A stretch of 7,540 nucleotides of DNA from NCBI GenBank assembly GCA_910585255.1, contig CAJUEI010000183.1, positions 1-7,540 of the forward strand, in the 5' to 3' direction. Of the stretch, positions 6,818 through 7,540 are shown in pieces. The DNA comes from an uncultured Lachnospiraceae bacterium. Its GTDB lineage: Bacteria > Bacillota > Clostridia > Lachnospirales > Lachnospiraceae. Position numbers and translations under genes: made by a program. Below the pieces are notes generated by a model. That model was not told where the DNA came from. It ran no database searches and saw only the letters and a program-made list of their open reading frames with translations. How positions within the stretch are numbered: the stretch's first letter is position 1; the number at the start of each line of letters is the position of its first letter.

Positions 6818-7540
6818 CTAATTGCCTCTTGTACAGATAAATGCCCCATGCCATTCTGGAATACATAAAACAGAGTCCCTGCCATCCATAACTGACTCCG
6901 CTCCGATTGCTTCTAGCCCATGCTCTCCCACAAACCGGATGTTCACCTTTGTACGCCCCTTAACCTCTCCGTGGATCTTATTTCCTTCCCGCCGTAAGGT
7001 TACGGACGTAACCAGCTTTTCATTCCGGTAGACCTCTGCATGTGCCTCATCTGTCAATTCAAATACTCTCATCTCCAATTTCATCTCTCTGTTTTCATCT
7101 TTCTGTTCTGTAGCGATAATACTGTTTTCCCTTACCCAAAGCGGCACTGACAGATAATCATGATGCTCCTCCCGCCAGATTCCGCCTTCTGTCTGTTCAC
7201 CGGTCAGATAATTGGTCCACAAACCCCGAGGCAGATAGTAAGACGCTTTCCCTTCCTCATTAAAGATCGGAGCCACCAGAAGCCTCTCTCCAAGCATATA
7301 CTGTTTATCCAGATAGCGGCAATTCTTATCCCCCTCGAATTCCAGTGCCATACTCCTAAGCATCGGGATTCCGGTTTTGGAAGTTATATAAGCACTGCTG
7401 TAAAGGTACGGCAGCAAGCTCTTCTTAAGCTTTGCAAAGAAACGTACCACATCTACAGCTTCCTCATCATACAGCCACGGCACACGGTAGGATTTGCTTC
7501 CGTGAAACCTGCTGTGGGTAGACAACAGACCAAACGCCGC
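6818..7540 (-). CDS. yicI: GH31 alpha-xylosidase (YicI-like), C-terminal part
   Basis: The frame is open to the right edge and encodes the last 240 residues of what in YicI-type enzymes is a protein of about 770. The enzyme removes alpha-1,6-linked xylose from the non-reducing end of xyloglucan oligosaccharides (isoprimeverose type). The fragment opens with the last strands of the catalytic barrel: AAFGLLSTHSRFHGSKSYRVPW (two runs, residues 1-10 and 11-22) has the HSR-x-HGS form of alpha-xylosidases, where GH31 alpha-glucosidases carry a PF-x-RNH-type motif. It continues through LLPYLY (42-47), QYMLGERLLVAPIF (80-93) and the proximal and distal C-terminal beta-sandwich domains. The two catalytic aspartates lie upstream, outside the window. 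The TTG at 7525 is an internal leucine codon, not a start. It is the first visible gene of the glycosidase operon and ends 41 bases before the GH3 start. Family assignment is firm; exact substrate is inferred. Confidence 0.92.
   Translation of the reverse strand, partial: AAFGLLSTHSRFHGSKSYRVPWLYDEEAVDVVRFFAKLKKSLLPYLYSSAYITSKTGIPMLRSMALEFEGDKNCRYLDKQYMLGERLLVAPIFNEEGKASYYLPRGLWTNYLTGEQTEGGIWREEHHDYLSVPLWVRENSIIATEQKDENREMKLEMRVFELTDEAHAEVYRNEKLVTSVTLRREGNKIHGEVKGRTKVNIRFVGEHGLEAIGAESVMDGRDSVLCIPEWHGAFICTRGN

Noticed and set aside
6818..7525. A complete 235-residue protein starting at TTG 7525
   Set aside because: The frame stays open to the window edge and the residues before it (AAFGLL) continue the GH31 barrel, so the TTG is an internal leucine codon.
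1..7540. CRISPR array, tRNA, rRNA, insertion sequence or phage genes
   Set aside because: No regular repeat-spacer pattern, no tRNA-like fold, no transposase or integrase motifs were seen.

Overview
The window looks like a low-to-moderate GC Firmicute, most likely a gut or rumen clostridium of the Lachnospiraceae type. The reasons are strong AGGAG-type ribosome binding sites, AT-rich spacers, a glycosidase cluster of the kind common in plant-fibre degraders, and an AgrC-like/LytTR two-component pair. Every gene I can support is on the minus strand, so transcription runs from position 7540 down to 1. By eye, the two-component genes are AT-richer than the glycosidase genes.

Region 1 (7540 to 2613) is the end of a glycosidase operon. 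It holds the C-terminal third of a GH31 alpha-xylosidase cut by the window edge, a complete GH3 beta-glucosidase-type enzyme and a complete GH42 beta-galactosidase. The spacers are 41 and 24 bases, and the GH3 and GH42 starts each have a good ribosome binding site. None of the readable N-termini carries a signal peptide, so the enzymes probably act in the cytoplasm on imported oligosaccharides. Alpha-xylosidase, beta-glucosidase and beta-galactosidase together are what is needed to take apart galactosylated xyloglucan oligosaccharides: galactose is removed from the xylose side chain, xylose from the glucose backbone, and glucose from the non-reducing end. This assignment is inferred from the families present; the import system and any endo-xyloglucanase would lie outside the window.

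Region 2 (2612 to 2324) is a non-coding spacer. It holds small inverted repeats behind the GH42 gene, a likely promoter near 2409-2436 and a leader hairpin in front of the regulator gene.

Region 3 (2323 to 292) is a LytTR response regulator followed by a membrane histidine kinase of the AgrC/GHKL type. The two genes overlap by 41 bases. The overlap region contains a run of seven G on the coding strand, which is both the apparent ribosome binding site of the kinase and a slippery spot. One extra G would end the regulator in a classic ATGA overlap with the kinase start. One G fewer would fuse the two proteins in frame. No autoinducer peptide gene (AgrB/AgrD type) is visible.

Region 4 (291 to 1) holds a long perfect hairpin that probably terminates the kinase transcript, a likely promoter, and the first 35 codons of a new gene encoding a protein with a basic N-terminus and a membrane segment. 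A motif of about 18 bases just behind the kinase stop codon recurs, with two mismatches, just behind the GH42 stop codon, which suggests a small dispersed element at the ends of transcription units.
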